From positions 1-22,374 of IMG/VR virus record IMGVR_UViG_3300002916_000005: a DNA stretch of 22,374 nucleotides; one strand, written 5' to 3'. Below the pieces are notes generated by a model that worked only from the letters and a program-made list of their open reading frames with translations, searched no databases and was not told the origin of the DNA. The position numbers and the translations under genes are program-made. Positions 12,243 to 19,869 of this stretch are shown piece by piece; the stretch's first letter is position 1; every line of letters starts with the position of its first letter. This stretch comes from a virus.

Positions 12243-13990
12243 CTTGCTACTCCTCTCCGCATGTACTTCGGCTTCCATGGCATCCCCGGAGGCCTCGCAT
12301 CGAACCACACCGACTTCCCTGCCTTGTCATTGCTATCCGTGCTGTCGTCGACTGGCGTGGCATTCGGTGCGGTCTCAGTGGGAAGCAATGCAGGATCTGG
12401 GACATCGGTGGGGTCCTTGACGAAATCTCCAATCTCGCCGTCGTAGGATAGCCATGGAAGAGGCCCGCTTGCTGTATTGATCCAGAATGTATCCCCCCCG
12501 TCAATTCTTTCTGCACCCCGTGCAGCTAATACCTCGTTAAGGGTAATTGACGGCAATCCTGCAAGGCCTTTCTCTGCCATCTCAAGGGACTCTTGCGCAT
12601 GGATCTGCCGTGCCTGCTCGGAGATCATTGGGAACCGTGCACAGAGGTTCAAGGCAATGAGATCATAACGACTCATTGGCAAGGGCGGGGCAAAGTCTGC
12701 AATGAATTCGCCGTTGATATACTGCTCAAAGAGCAGCAAGAGCGGTATGAGCCCTGCATCCTCGGCGTGACCTGCCTGGACTTCAGCGGTCGCTTTGTTT
12801 ATCTGGAAGGTCATTTGGAGTTGTTGTGCGCTGATTTGGAATGCCGCGCAGATCTTCCTCACCATGTATTCCTGGTATTCGAGGAATTGATTTTCCTTGG
12901 CAGAAAAGACAAGCGGAAAGAGCTTTGCCGCCTCTGGTCCACCAAACCAGAAGAGCTCTTTCATCCCTGCAATGTCCGTGTCATATGTCTCTCTGAGTCC
13001 TTCGAGTTGTTGCTTGGAGGCCTTGGGGATTTGGATGGCATTGGGGGGTGGCTTCTGCTCCATCATGCGCAGAGCCTGCCGTGTCGCCTCCATGTCTGCC
13101 TTGATGGTGTCCATGAGGACCTGGACAGGGCTCAACCCATAGCGGTACGTTGCGGGGTTGAGGAACGGCATGATGACTTCATCGTTACGCAGTGGAACCT
13201 TCCGTGAGGTCCCAGGCTCCTCAAAGATATATCGAGGTTGGTCAGGGCTGCCGTCCCAATTAGGGTAGATCTTGATGGTTGCGGCGTCTTCGGCGTACAA
13301 AGCAACGGGCTTGCGAGATGCTGTCATGTTCTTGCTAATCGCACCACGTCCGAGCACAAGGATATCCTCGAGCACCGACGATGCAAGCTCTGACCAGTTC
13401 TGACGCAGTTCGTTGGGCTGGTCAAGGATGAGTTGCAATGCATCTTGCAGTGATTGATCATAGCGTTTCTTGGGGTCGATGGGTCCCACAGCAATCTCAG
13501 CGCTACCGATCTGCGTGCGACGCTCATTGATGGCAGCGCGTGTCCAGACGTTGTTGTCGGCGTAGTACCTCAAGGTTGAGGCATTGGGTACGCCTTGAGG
13601 CTGGTTGCGAGCAAAGGACCATCCACCTGAGCTTGCCTGGGGATAGCTGCCCGTTGGGGCCTCCCTGAGCATCGTTGACTCTCGGAGCATTTCGCGGCGT
13701 TCGCTGTGCTGCAATTCCCTGATATATGGCACAAGCTCGGGATGCTGATCGATCACAGAGAGGGCATGGCGAAAGTCAAGGAACTCAGAGGGTGCCGCGC
13801 CTGACGATGACCGCACGGCGCGTTGCTCTGCCAATGCCTGTGATCGTTGAAGACTCACTGACAACTCACGGAAGGCAGAGGAAAGCACGGGGTTCGTTGC
13901 CAGCTGCTCCCAATCCGATAACCTCGGTGTGTGCCCGCTCTGCTCCTTGGCTAGAGCGATATTCTTCTGTTTTCGCTTGCGTCTGCTCAT
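12239..13990 (-). CDS. Portal protein (HK97-like family)
   Basis: A 583-residue protein. The portal is a dodecameric ring at one capsid vertex through which DNA enters and to which the tail attaches. Recognisable parts: NVWTRAAINERRTQIGSAEI (about residues 150-170), then ILVLGRGAISKNMTASRKPV with strands around AATIKIYPNWDGS; PLRNDEVIMPFLNPATYRYGLSPVQVLMDTIKA; and KELFWFGGPEAAKLFPLVFS followed by EYMVRKICAAFQISAQQLQM, which is the usual ending of the stem and wing domains in this family. The N-terminal 130 residues are low in structure. The C-terminal tail (about 520-583) is proline-rich and basic. Order and length fit the family. A TAAGGA site lies before the ATG, at the 3' end of the tRNA-like element. 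Confidence 0.9.
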   Translation of the reverse strand: MSRRKRKQKNIALAKEQSGHTPRLSDWEQLATNPVLSSAFRELSVSLQRSQALAEQRAVRSSSGAAPSEFLDFRHALSVIDQHPELVPYIRELQHSERREMLRESTMLREAPTGSYPQASSGGWSFARNQPQGVPNASTLRYYADNNVWTRAAINERRTQIGSAEIAVGPIDPKKRYDQSLQDALQLILDQPNELRQNWSELASSVLEDILVLGRGAISKNMTASRKPVALYAEDAATIKIYPNWDGSPDQPRYIFEEPGTSRKVPLRNDEVIMPFLNPATYRYGLSPVQVLMDTIKADMEATRQALRMMEQKPPPNAIQIPKASKQQLEGLRETYDTDIAGMKELFWFGGPEAAKLFPLVFSAKENQFLEYQEYMVRKICAAFQISAQQLQMTFQINKATAEVQAGHAEDAGLIPLLLLFEQYINGEFIADFAPPLPMSRYDLIALNLCARFPMISEQARQIHAQESLEMAEKGLAGLPSITLNEVLAARGAERIDGGDTFWINTASGPLPWLSYDGEIGDFVKDPTDVPDPALLPTETAPNATPVDDSTDSNDKAGKSVWFDARPPGMPWKPKYMRRGVAR

Positions 13991-14005
13991 GCTCTGTATC
14001 CTTAG

Positions 14006-14152
14006 TGGAGAGGCGGGGATTCGAACCCCGCATAGCCTAATACTTCCATTCGGCCTTCGTCCGGTTACTCAGTTTGTTGGCTCATTGCTCCAACCGCATG
14101 AGTGCTAGCACCTTTCACCGCCTAAGTCGTCTACACCTTTCCGCCACTCTCC
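14006..14152 (-). tRNA. tRNA-Leu-like element, oversized and possibly degenerate
   Basis: On the minus strand the 5' end GGAGAG pairs with CTCTCC near the 3' end, followed by an A. The 5' portion, TGGCGGAAAGGTGTAGACG, resembles the D-arm region of bacterial tRNA-Leu. The 3' part forms a perfect T arm: CGGGG, loop TTCGAAT, CCCCG. A candidate anticodon stem (CTTAG and CTGAG) is present, but 49 bases separate the two strands and the usual anticodon loop cannot be found. The total is 147 nt, about 60 more than tRNA-Leu. It may be an interrupted tRNA, a decayed one, or a tRNA mimic. The inserted part contains hairpins such as GTGCTAGCAC and CTCATGC...GCAATGAG. The anticodon cannot be assigned. Confidence 0.5.
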
Positions 14153-14157
14153 ATATC

Positions 14158-14409
14158 TCATGCCGTATCCTGTATTGCCTTTGCAATCTGCTCTTCAGTG
14201 AAACCCATTGACATGCCTAGCCTCACAATGTCATCACGGACCTGCCGTGCGTTCCTATTGACCAAGCCCAGCTCATAGCCATCCACTGGCATGGGCTCGC
14301 CACTCCTCGGAGACTTCCCTGTGCACACCGCGCGGTCAAAGAAGTCGCAGCGTTCATGGTATCGCTTTGCCAAGCCTTGCAAGGTTAGCCCTTCCAATAA
14401 GTCTTTCAT
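14158..14409 (-). CDS. Small phage protein, unknown function
   Basis: An 83-residue protein starting MKDLLEGLTLQGLAKRYHER. It is largely helical; the middle has CDFFDRAVCTGKSPRSGEPMPVDGYE, where the two Cys might bind a metal, and the C-terminus reads MSMGFTEEQIAKAIQDTA. It ends just five bases before the tRNA-like element, so that RNA may be processed from the same transcript. The short gap from the upstream gene and the overlapping TAA/ATG region support co-translation. No family is recognised. Confidence 0.55.
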   Translation of the reverse strand: MKDLLEGLTLQGLAKRYHERCDFFDRAVCTGKSPRSGEPMPVDGYELGLVNRNARQVRDDIVRLGMSMGFTEEQIAKAIQDTA

Positions 14410-14411
14410 AC

Positions 14412-14642
14412 TTACCGTGTTCCCTTCGTTGAGAAATCCAAGCGGTACTCACTCACCAACCCACACCCCTGTGCAAGAGCAAACCAGAAAATAAGCTCCT
14501 GGCTCAATGCATCATCAGGATAGTCGATGAGCAACCCGAGACTACCATGGATTGCATTGCTGTGATCAATAAGATCGTATTGCATTAAAAGCAGATGCAC
14601 CGTTACGGGATGCCGTGTATTTATAACAAGCTTTCTCACCAT
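14412..14642 (-). CDS. Small phage protein, unknown function
   Basis: A 76-residue protein starting MVRKLVINTRHPVTVHLLLM. A G-rich ribosome site lies immediately before the ATG, so a GTG one codon later is also a possible start. The rest is mostly helical with a weakly hydrophobic stretch (DALSQELIFWFALAQGCGLV) that is too short and polar for a confident membrane segment. The gap to the next gene is two bases. Nothing in the sequence indicates a function. Confidence 0.45.
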   Translation of the reverse strand: MVRKLVINTRHPVTVHLLLMQYDLIDHSNAIHGSLGLLIDYPDDALSQELIFWFALAQGCGLVSEYRLDFSTKGTR

Positions 14643-14649
14643 GCCCCCT

Positions 14650-15030
14650 TCAATGCGGTCCTACGAACGCCTTGGCTTCTTCGAAACCCCATTGATGCTT
14701 CACTTCACCGTCAGACGCTACTTCTCCATGCTCGTTCACAGACGCGCCGATAAGTTCACTGAGCTTTGCAAAGACGGCACGGCGCTCATTGATGGTCAGT
14801 GACTGTCCAAGCAAGTCGCTGAGATTGCTTTGCTGAGCAGGGATGTATGGCCTTGCCATCACTGTTACACAGAGCCTCTCACGGATAAGCACTGAGGACA
14901 CATTGACTAATTCCACGGCTTGACCATTGATCTCCGCTGAAAGATCATTGAGCCCCTGTGCTATGGCATCGTCTATGCCTTGCGCTTCATGGCCCTCTAC
15001 GAAGTCGAGGGTGACAGTGATGTAACGCAT
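14650..15030 (-). CDS. Small phage protein, unknown function
   Basis: A 126-residue protein from the ATG at 15030 (MRYITVTLDFVEGHEAQGID), whose first base is shared with the stop of the previous gene (TGATG). Upstream in-frame codons would overlap that gene. The first part forms alternating strands and helix (TVTLDFVEGHEAQGIDDAIAQGLNDL, VELVNVSSVLIRERLCVTVMARP). The second half is helical, with INERRAVFAKLSELIGASV. No catalytic motif. It is one of five small genes between the large terminase and portal genes. Confidence 0.55.
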   Translation of the reverse strand: MRYITVTLDFVEGHEAQGIDDAIAQGLNDLSAEINGQAVELVNVSSVLIRERLCVTVMARPYIPAQQSNLSDLLGQSLTINERRAVFAKLSELIGASVNEHGEVASDGEVKHQWGFEEAKAFVGPH

Positions 15031-15557
15031 CAGTCGCAATTCTCCCAAGTTAAAATAGCGTCTTGCCCCGCAAAGTCAGCGAGAGCAGAGCATTCAAGGA
15101 TATTGTCATTGATTGCCTTGGATATTTCATCTTCCGTAACATCCGGTTTAAATCTCTCTATAAGTCGCTTATAGTCCCATATCAAGCTGCTGCTTGCCCT
15201 GTAAGGCCAATGATCACCCTTGCCCATAATACGCATGTGTACCCATGCCTCTGTACTTTCCTCTCTTCTCTCCTTATTTACTTCTAATGGAACATTGTAT
15301 CTCTTAATCACGTCATCATCAAGTTTCCCCGCCTCTTCGAAAGTCAGGGAATGACCACAGCATCCAGGGTGAAGGACTTCCAACGCCTCCATGAACATGC
15401 GTAAATTGCGGCTTGTTACAGGCAATGGCAGGAATATCCCCTCCACCTTGTGATGAGTGCAGGATAGCCCTCCTGTTTGCTGTTCAAAGATAATCCCCGA
15501 TTCACACGGCAAGATCAATGCAGGGTAAGGATAGTTATAGAGTGCTATCGTTTTCAT
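15030..15557 (-). CDS. Phage protein of unknown function, possibly DUF6210-like
   Basis: A 175-residue protein. The segment ALILPCESGIIFEQQTGGLS followed by CTHHKVEGIFLPL is distinctive: a strand, a Gln-Gln-x-Gly-Gly loop, a Cys and a second strand ending in Pro-Leu. It recalls the DUF6210 family, but I could not confirm this by search, so treat it as a weak lead. The rest is helical with charged regions (PLEVNKERREESTEAWVHMR) and a C-terminal SALADFAGQDAILTWENCD. The ATG directly follows the upstream stop (TAGATG) and an AAGGAG site sits in the previous gene's end. Confidence 0.5.
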   Translation of the reverse strand: MKTIALYNYPYPALILPCESGIIFEQQTGGLSCTHHKVEGIFLPLPVTSRNLRMFMEALEVLHPGCCGHSLTFEEAGKLDDDVIKRYNVPLEVNKERREESTEAWVHMRIMGKGDHWPYRASSSLIWDYKRLIERFKPDVTEDEISKAINDNILECSALADFAGQDAILTWENCD

Positions 15558-15767
15558 CTAGGTCTCCTTGATCATTTCAGTGAGCTTAGAGAATAACTCT
15601 ACTTTGAGCCTCGAACGCATAACCGCTGTATGTATCGGCTCACTTGTTTGCGGTATCACCTCAAGAACACCTTTTATTTGATTGATAGCATTTATCGTTG
15701 CTTCCACATCGTCTTCACGGATATCCCTGTCAAGGATAACAACGAATGCATTGACACGATCGGTCAT
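15558..15767 (-). CDS. Small phage protein, unknown function
   Basis: A 69-residue protein starting MTDRVNAFVVILDRDIREDD. Its ATG overlaps the large terminase stop as ATGA. The pattern AFVVILDRDI, DVEATINAINQIKGVLEVIP and SRLKVELFSKLTEMIKE suggests a small alpha/beta fold of the ferredoxin-like kind (strand-helix-strand-helix). Such small proteins are common after terminase genes, but no function can be given. The compact overlap with the terminase gene supports real expression. Confidence 0.6.
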   Translation of the reverse strand: MTDRVNAFVVILDRDIREDDVEATINAINQIKGVLEVIPQTSEPIHTAVMRSRLKVELFSKLTEMIKET

Positions 15768-17188
15768 CGTCCAAACCTTCCACTCAAAATACTTTGCAAT
15801 ATGCGTCCCGTGCTCCCCTGGCGATGTTCAAGGCTTTCTCGTTGCTCCTCATCGAGATCATGGTACTCCTCATCGTCGAAGCTGCGAGAGGCAGGGATAC
15901 CGTCGGATGCCTTGCCACCCAGGGAACGGACAATGGCAATCTCGCCGCCAAGGTTAGCCCCGTAGACCGCCATCATCAAAGAGGACACGCAGTCATCATG
16001 GATTTTGACGCCTTCCTCCTGATTGTCGGGGGCTCCATAGACAATATTGCGCGAGGCTGTGATCTTGTAACCGTAAGCCTTGAGTTCCTTGATCATGATG
16101 GCGATATTGGGGAATCTGATCTGGATATGCTCGATTGCCAACTGCAACCGCTCGACCATCTCACGCTTGCGGGGATTTGTCCAGACAATGCCTTCCACTG
16201 CCAACCCTGACTCTTGGAGACGTTCAAGGATAGCATCGTCACGCGTCGCGTCCATGACGATCGAGGCCTGGTTGTACTTGAAGGCAAGGGCGAGGACACG
16301 GATAATCTGAATGCGATAGTCGGTCTTGTTGTCACGATCGAAGGCAACGAGGCGACCAGTGTTGCAGTCAAGGATGGTGATGACACTGAAGTCCTGGTGC
16401 TTCGCTGGGTCCCACCCGAGAATGTAGGTGTGACCTGGGATCGGGTCCTCTTGATAGCTATTGCCGTGGATGACCTTCTTGCGGTTCGTGATACATCCGT
16501 CGACGCGCTTGAAGACCGTCGCTGCATCGGCAAGGAATACTGCAAGGATTTCCTGGGCAAACTTGTCCTCTGGCAGGGTTCGCTTCATCTCTTCGATGTA
16601 GGCACGGTCAAGATAGGGATTGACGTAAGATGAAGCAGAGAAGGACCAATAGTCTTTTTCGAGCGGATCTTGCCCTTTCATGAAAATATCGTGGAACCAG
16701 TCATGGCCTTCAGGGGTACTAATGAATACCGCAGTGCCATCAGTGTCTGCCAACATCGGCATCATGACCTCGAACCATGCCCGCGCCCTGATCTCCCTGC
16801 ATTCATCGATGGTCATGCGATGCACGCCGTCGCCTCGCAGGTCATCGGGGTTCTTGGCAGAGCGGAACTCGAACTCGGAGGAATAGAGCTTGAACTTGAG
16901 ATGCGTATAATTCGGGCGGGATGTCATTTGATCCCGCAAAGCACGCACAATGGTCTCGAAGGCTATCTCTGCTTGTTTGTACGTTGGCCCTACCCACCAG
17001 TTCAAGGATTTGCGACGTTCAACGCCTTCCTTGACATGATCGTTGCAGCATCCAAAGGTTTTCCCTGCACGACGCCCCCAGCAACACGCACGAAACCGAT
17101 AGCGACCTGCGGCGTTGTGCAGCTTCTTCTGTCCATTGTGTGGTGAGTAAAGGCCTAGCTTTACTCTGCGTGTCGACGCTTGCGTCAT
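15764..17188 (-). CDS. terL: Terminase large subunit
   Basis: A 474-residue ATPase-nuclease that drives DNA into the procapsid and cuts the concatemer. The Walker A motif is GRRAGKT at residues 38-44, preceded by the usual adenine-binding region. Walker B is MTIDE at 125-129 with the catalytic Glu. The coupling motif FISTPEG is at about 155-161. The nuclease domain starts at about 257 with ILGWDPAKHQDFSVITILD and includes IVMDATRDDAI and, near 400, HDDCVSSLMMA, supplying the metal-binding Asp residues. All expected motifs are in order and the length is normal. The ATG follows an AAGGAG site. The small subunit gene lies directly upstream, and the next gene's ATG overlaps its stop. Confidence 0.96.
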   Translation of the reverse strand: MTQASTRRVKLGLYSPHNGQKKLHNAAGRYRFRACCWGRRAGKTFGCCNDHVKEGVERRKSLNWWVGPTYKQAEIAFETIVRALRDQMTSRPNYTHLKFKLYSSEFEFRSAKNPDDLRGDGVHRMTIDECREIRARAWFEVMMPMLADTDGTAVFISTPEGHDWFHDIFMKGQDPLEKDYWSFSASSYVNPYLDRAYIEEMKRTLPEDKFAQEILAVFLADAATVFKRVDGCITNRKKVIHGNSYQEDPIPGHTYILGWDPAKHQDFSVITILDCNTGRLVAFDRDNKTDYRIQIIRVLALAFKYNQASIVMDATRDDAILERLQESGLAVEGIVWTNPRKREMVERLQLAIEHIQIRFPNIAIMIKELKAYGYKITASRNIVYGAPDNQEEGVKIHDDCVSSLMMAVYGANLGGEIAIVRSLGGKASDGIPASRSFDDEEYHDLDEEQRESLEHRQGSTGRILQSILSGRFGR

Positions 17189-17218
17189 TGATCTCCTTGA
17201 AATGTTATAACCAAAGTG

Positions 17219-17857
17219 TCAAGAGTTGGTTTCATCGAAAGAATCGCTGTCCTCTTCGTCCTCCCATGGCTCATCATTGCCATCATCGCCAAATTCAACG
17301 TCAATCCCTGGGCCCTCATCGCCTTCCGTTGGTTCCTCATCGATCTCCTCGACTTTGCGGCGCGGGTCGGTGCCTCTTCCCCAGAAGGTTTCAACCACCA
17401 CGTCCATCTCGACCTTGCCGCCATCCTTGCCAGTCAAGGCAAGTTGCTCAGTGGCTGCCCCGCGTGCAATGCGTTCAATGTCCGTGGCGAACTTCAAGAG
17501 TTGCACGGTGGCTGCTGCCCCAAAGTCTCCCATAGTGATAAGCCTCTGTATTTGCTCAAGTGCATTCTTCTGTTGCGTTATACCAATTTGCGCATGGCGA
17601 TCATTCATCTGCTCTACTTGCAACTCTCGTGCCCTGCGCTTCTTCTCAAGTTGTTCTGCATCATATGCCCGTGCACGTCCCTGCCAGTCAAACTTCGTTG
17701 ACCACTCTTTGAGCCATCGAAGCCCCACCGTGATTCCGTCGACTTCCATCTTTGAAAGCTTAAGCAGGCTGCGATCTTCACCCATTCCCATGTAAGCGTC
17801 ACAGAAAAGCCTCGCCTTCGATGACTCTTCAGTGTGTTTCAATGGTTGCTCAGACAT
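17219..17857 (-). CDS. terS: Terminase small subunit
   Basis: A 212-residue protein from the ATG at 17857 (MSEQPLKHTEESSKARLFCD), overlapping the methyltransferase stop by eight bases. The region LKEWSTKFDWQGRARAYDAE (about residues 52-71) matches a pattern in small terminase subunits of phages of Gram-positive and other hosts, followed by a long helical segment and TDIERIARGAATEQLAL at about 135-151, typical of the oligomerisation and portal- or TerL-contact region. The final 50 residues are strongly acidic, with many Glu and Asp. Small subunits recognise the packaging site on phage DNA and stimulate the large subunit. Position directly before terL supports the call. Confidence 0.8.
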   Translation of the reverse strand: MSEQPLKHTEESSKARLFCDAYMGMGEDRSLLKLSKMEVDGITVGLRWLKEWSTKFDWQGRARAYDAEQLEKKRRARELQVEQMNDRHAQIGITQQKNALEQIQRLITMGDFGAAATVQLLKFATDIERIARGAATEQLALTGKDGGKVEMDVVVETFWGRGTDPRRKVEEIDEEPTEGDEGPGIDVEFGDDGNDEPWEDEEDSDSFDETNS

Positions 17858-19214
17858 GCGCTGCGTCCTCAATGCGGTCTAGGAGTTGGGCTTGTTGGCC
17901 TGTGTGTTGCTCCCAACGAGCTACGATGATATCAATGTATTCAGGAGATAACTCGCAGCCTATCACGGTCCTCCCTGTATTCTCTGCTGCAATAATACTC
18001 ATACCGCTGCCAAGAAACGGATCAAAGATGATATCACCCTCTTGACCGTATTTCTCGAAACACCATTCTGCAAGCTTTACAGGTTTCTGTGATGGGTGAA
18101 CTCTCTTCTGCCCATGCTCACTATCTTTGAGCATTCCATTCCACATATGCTTGAATATACGCACTGCGCTGTCATCGCTACACCATGCTAATTCAGCGTC
18201 GGCAAAGTTACCCGTGTTTTCCTTGTCCCACACAATCCAGCAAGAAGAGGGTGGCAGCGCATTAGCATAGTAATTGGCACCCCACCAAACTTGCAGAGCA
18301 TTGGGAAAAGATTCAAAGCAAAGCATGGAAGAGGCAATGGCTGTATTGGTACTATCATCGCCAACAATGGGGGCGTACTTCCCTGCTTCCACGACGTTCG
18401 AGGCACCGACGGTGCCTCGAACGGACTTGCTCCCAAAGGGCTTGGAACCCCCAACAGTTCCAAGCCCTTTGGGAGCAAGTCCGTTCTTCTTCTCTTGCCA
18501 CTCCTCAAGATATGACTTGCCTGTCTTACGCATGTGGGAGGCACCGCCTCCCACATCGCCTTTAGTGGCAACGATATCAATGCCATACGGAGGGTCTGAC
18601 CAGACATATGCTATTTGATTAGTGCCTACAAGTTTCTTGACAGCATTGATATCACAGCTATTAATACATGCAATAGTGTGCCTACCCAGCTTCCACACAT
18701 CCCCCAACTTTACCCGTGTCTGTTCCTCATCCGGCTCCCCATCAAAATCCTCATCGCATTCACTGTCATCATCGTCATCCAATGCATCGCCAAGGCTTTC
18801 CAGGAGTTGCCTCAATGACTCCTCATCGGTGCCCATGCTCTCCAAGGAAAACCCTGCATCGACCTGGGATTGCAGGAGGGCTGCGAGCGCATGTTCGTCG
18901 TCTTGAGCAGATTGGGCATGCAAGTTGTCTGCGACCATGATAGCTTCAATTGTCGATGCGGGGGTATTAACGGGAAGGACCTCAACACGGACCTCAGTGG
19001 CACCCTCGCGTCTCATTGCCTCAACGAAACCATGGCCTGCCACCATGAGATAGCCTTGACCATCGGGGACTGCAACGACACTGCGAAATTGCCCAAATCT
19101 ACGGTATGAGGCACAAAGATTACTAATTTGCTCCTCTGGATGCACCCGGTAGTTCCTGGGATGTGCCTTGAGTAAGTCAATGGATACAGTGCGATTTTCA
19201 ATGCCCGTGATCAT
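17850..19214 (-). CDS. ParB-domain / DNA adenine-type methyltransferase fusion
   Basis: A 454-residue protein. Residues 1-100 form a ParB-like N-terminal domain: ISNLCASYRRFGQFRSVV, then YLMVAGHGFVEAMRREGA (the usual GHxR box has Phe instead of Arg). Residues about 115-165 are acidic and probably a linker. The methyltransferase follows: motif IV is DPPYGI at about 207-212 and the SAM-binding FLGSG lies near 398-402, in the order IV then I, the beta class, which normally makes N6-methyladenine (DPPY rather than SPPY). The stretch between residues 219 and 273 carries three hairpin-forming DNA repeats and little conserved sequence. Phage methyltransferases protect DNA from host restriction. AAGGAAG lies seven bases before the ATG and a promoter is about 50 bases upstream. 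Confidence 0.88.
   Translation of the reverse strand: MITGIENRTVSIDLLKAHPRNYRVHPEEQISNLCASYRRFGQFRSVVAVPDGQGYLMVAGHGFVEAMRREGATEVRVEVLPVNTPASTIEAIMVADNLHAQSAQDDEHALAALLQSQVDAGFSLESMGTDEESLRQLLESLGDALDDDDDSECDEDFDGEPDEEQTRVKLGDVWKLGRHTIACINSCDINAVKKLVGTNQIAYVWSDPPYGIDIVATKGDVGGGASHMRKTGKSYLEEWQEKKNGLAPKGLGTVGGSKPFGSKSVRGTVGASNVVEAGKYAPIVGDDSTNTAIASSMLCFESFPNALQVWWGANYYANALPPSSCWIVWDKENTGNFADAELAWCSDDSAVRIFKHMWNGMLKDSEHGQKRVHPSQKPVKLAEWCFEKYGQEGDIIFDPFLGSGMSIIAAENTGRTVIGCELSPEYIDIIVARWEQHTGQQAQLLDRIEDAAHV
18395..18423 (-). repeat. Perfect hairpin within the methyltransferase gene (14-bp arms)
   Basis: CGTTCGAGGCACCG at 18395-18408, one central A, and its complement at 18410-18423. All 14 bases of the arms pair. 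The right arm overlaps the first five bases of the larger hairpin that follows. On the coding strand this covers the codons for residues around RGTVGASNV. The reading frame stays open across it. Confidence 0.95.
18419..18486 (-). repeat. Perfect 30-bp inverted repeat within the methyltransferase gene
   Basis: Left arm 18419-18448 and right arm 18457-18486 are exact complements over 30 bases, with an eight-base loop (CCCCAACA). It codes on the minus strand for the residues GLAPKGLGTVGGSKPFGSKS. A hairpin this stable inside a coding region is rare and is not explained by the methyltransferase fold. Confidence 0.97.
18532..18556 (-). repeat. Perfect hairpin within the methyltransferase gene (11-bp arms)
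   Basis: ATGTGGGAGGC at 18532-18542 pairs with GCCTCCCACAT at 18546-18556, with a three-base loop. It lies about 45 bases from the larger hairpin and codes for part of GDVGGGASHM, just after the DPPY motif. It shares no sequence with the other two hairpins, so the set is not a simple tandem repeat. Confidence 0.95.
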
Positions 19215-19265
19215 CTAAGCTCTTCCTTGTAGAGATGTATGGTTGTCTGACGTGGGTTTGTTAGC

Positions 19266-19295
19266 AGTATAGTAGCAGGAATGAGGATACGTCAA
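19266..19295 (-). promoter_or_regulatory. Promoter for the methyltransferase-terminase operon
   Basis: TTGACG (19295-19290) and TATACT (19271-19266) are separated by 18 bases on the minus strand, each matching five of six consensus bases. It lies immediately after an intrinsic terminator and about 50 bases before the methyltransferase ATG. Transcription from here would cover the methyltransferase, both terminase subunits and probably the downstream head genes. Confidence 0.7.
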
Positions 19296-19305
19296 GACTT
19301 GGGGA

Positions 19306-19345
19306 AAAAGAAAGGCCTCGCTGTGCTCTGATTTTCAGCGAGGCC
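19306..19345 (-). terminator. Intrinsic (rho-independent) terminator
   Basis: On the minus strand GGCCTCGCT pairs perfectly with AGCGAGGCC across a 14-base loop, followed directly by TTTCTTTTT. Stem strength, loop and T-run are those of a standard terminator. It follows the accessory gene block ending at 19468 and precedes the next promoter, so it marks an operon boundary. The 120 bases between it and the 19468 stop hold no gene that I can support. Confidence 0.88.
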
Positions 19346-19467
19346 ATTGAATGCATTGATGTGCTCTTCTGCTAGATGGGGAATGCCGCGCTGGGGGCGA
19401 CAATGAAACGCATGGATGAATCGAGGCAGTCAATGCTTTACTGTGATGATATCAGGGATTGTCAATG

Positions 19468-19869
19468 TCACCCCTCGAATCCCATTGGAGGCATCCAGCC
19501 TCCGGGTGGCAAGTAGCCCTCTTCCCGATGGGGATCGTCGGCGTACACACCGTCGTCAACGACTTCAATGCCTGGGCGATCATACTCATCCCATACTAGC
19601 TGCAACACACCTGCTACGAATAGGACGCCATGACGATCTGCTGCGACTTGCACAGACACCTGGTCCCGCGCCACTTGCTCTGCCATCTCAGGATCAAGGG
19701 CTGCAATGTATTCAGCGAACCGGCGAGGCCCCCAGGGGTCATTGATGATGATGCCTACAACCATGTACAGCTCAAACCCTGCCTGCCTTGCCTGTCTCTG
19801 ATGTTCCTGGAATGTCAAGGACTCTTCCTTGACTTCAATGACTTCTTCAGTGATATGCTCTTCGTACAT
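19468..19869 (-). CDS. Acidic phage protein, unknown function
   Basis: A 133-residue protein starting MYEEHITEEVIEVKEESLTF. The ATG shares its first base with the lipoprotein stop (TAATG), so the two are coupled. It contains a helical, acidic first part (FQEHQRQARQAGFELYMVVG), a middle segment (NDPWGPRRFAEYIAALDPEMAEQVARDQV) and a Gly/Pro/Met-rich C-terminus (LPPGGWMPPMGFEG). There is no signal peptide. It is the last gene before the terminator. I do not recognise the family; pairing with a lipoprotein suggests they act together, which is an inference from arrangement only. Confidence 0.6.
   Translation of the reverse strand: MYEEHITEEVIEVKEESLTFQEHQRQARQAGFELYMVVGIIINDPWGPRRFAEYIAALDPEMAEQVARDQVSVQVAADRHGVLFVAGVLQLVWDEYDRPGIEVVDDGVYADDPHREEGYLPPGGWMPPMGFEG

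Noticed and set aside
17190-17225. TTGACA and TATAAC near the large terminase start as a promoter
   Set aside because: The two elements are only about seven bases apart and no correctly spaced partner exists, so transcription more likely continues from the upstream promoter.
17216-17795. Plus-strand serine-rich frames over the terminase small subunit
   Set aside because: They mirror the acidic tail of the real gene (Glu/Asp codons read backwards give Ser/Leu) and have no other support.
19346-19467. Possible small gene between the acidic gene and the terminator
   Set aside because: No start codon with a ribosome site and no protein-like pattern in either strand; treated as the 3' untranslated region.
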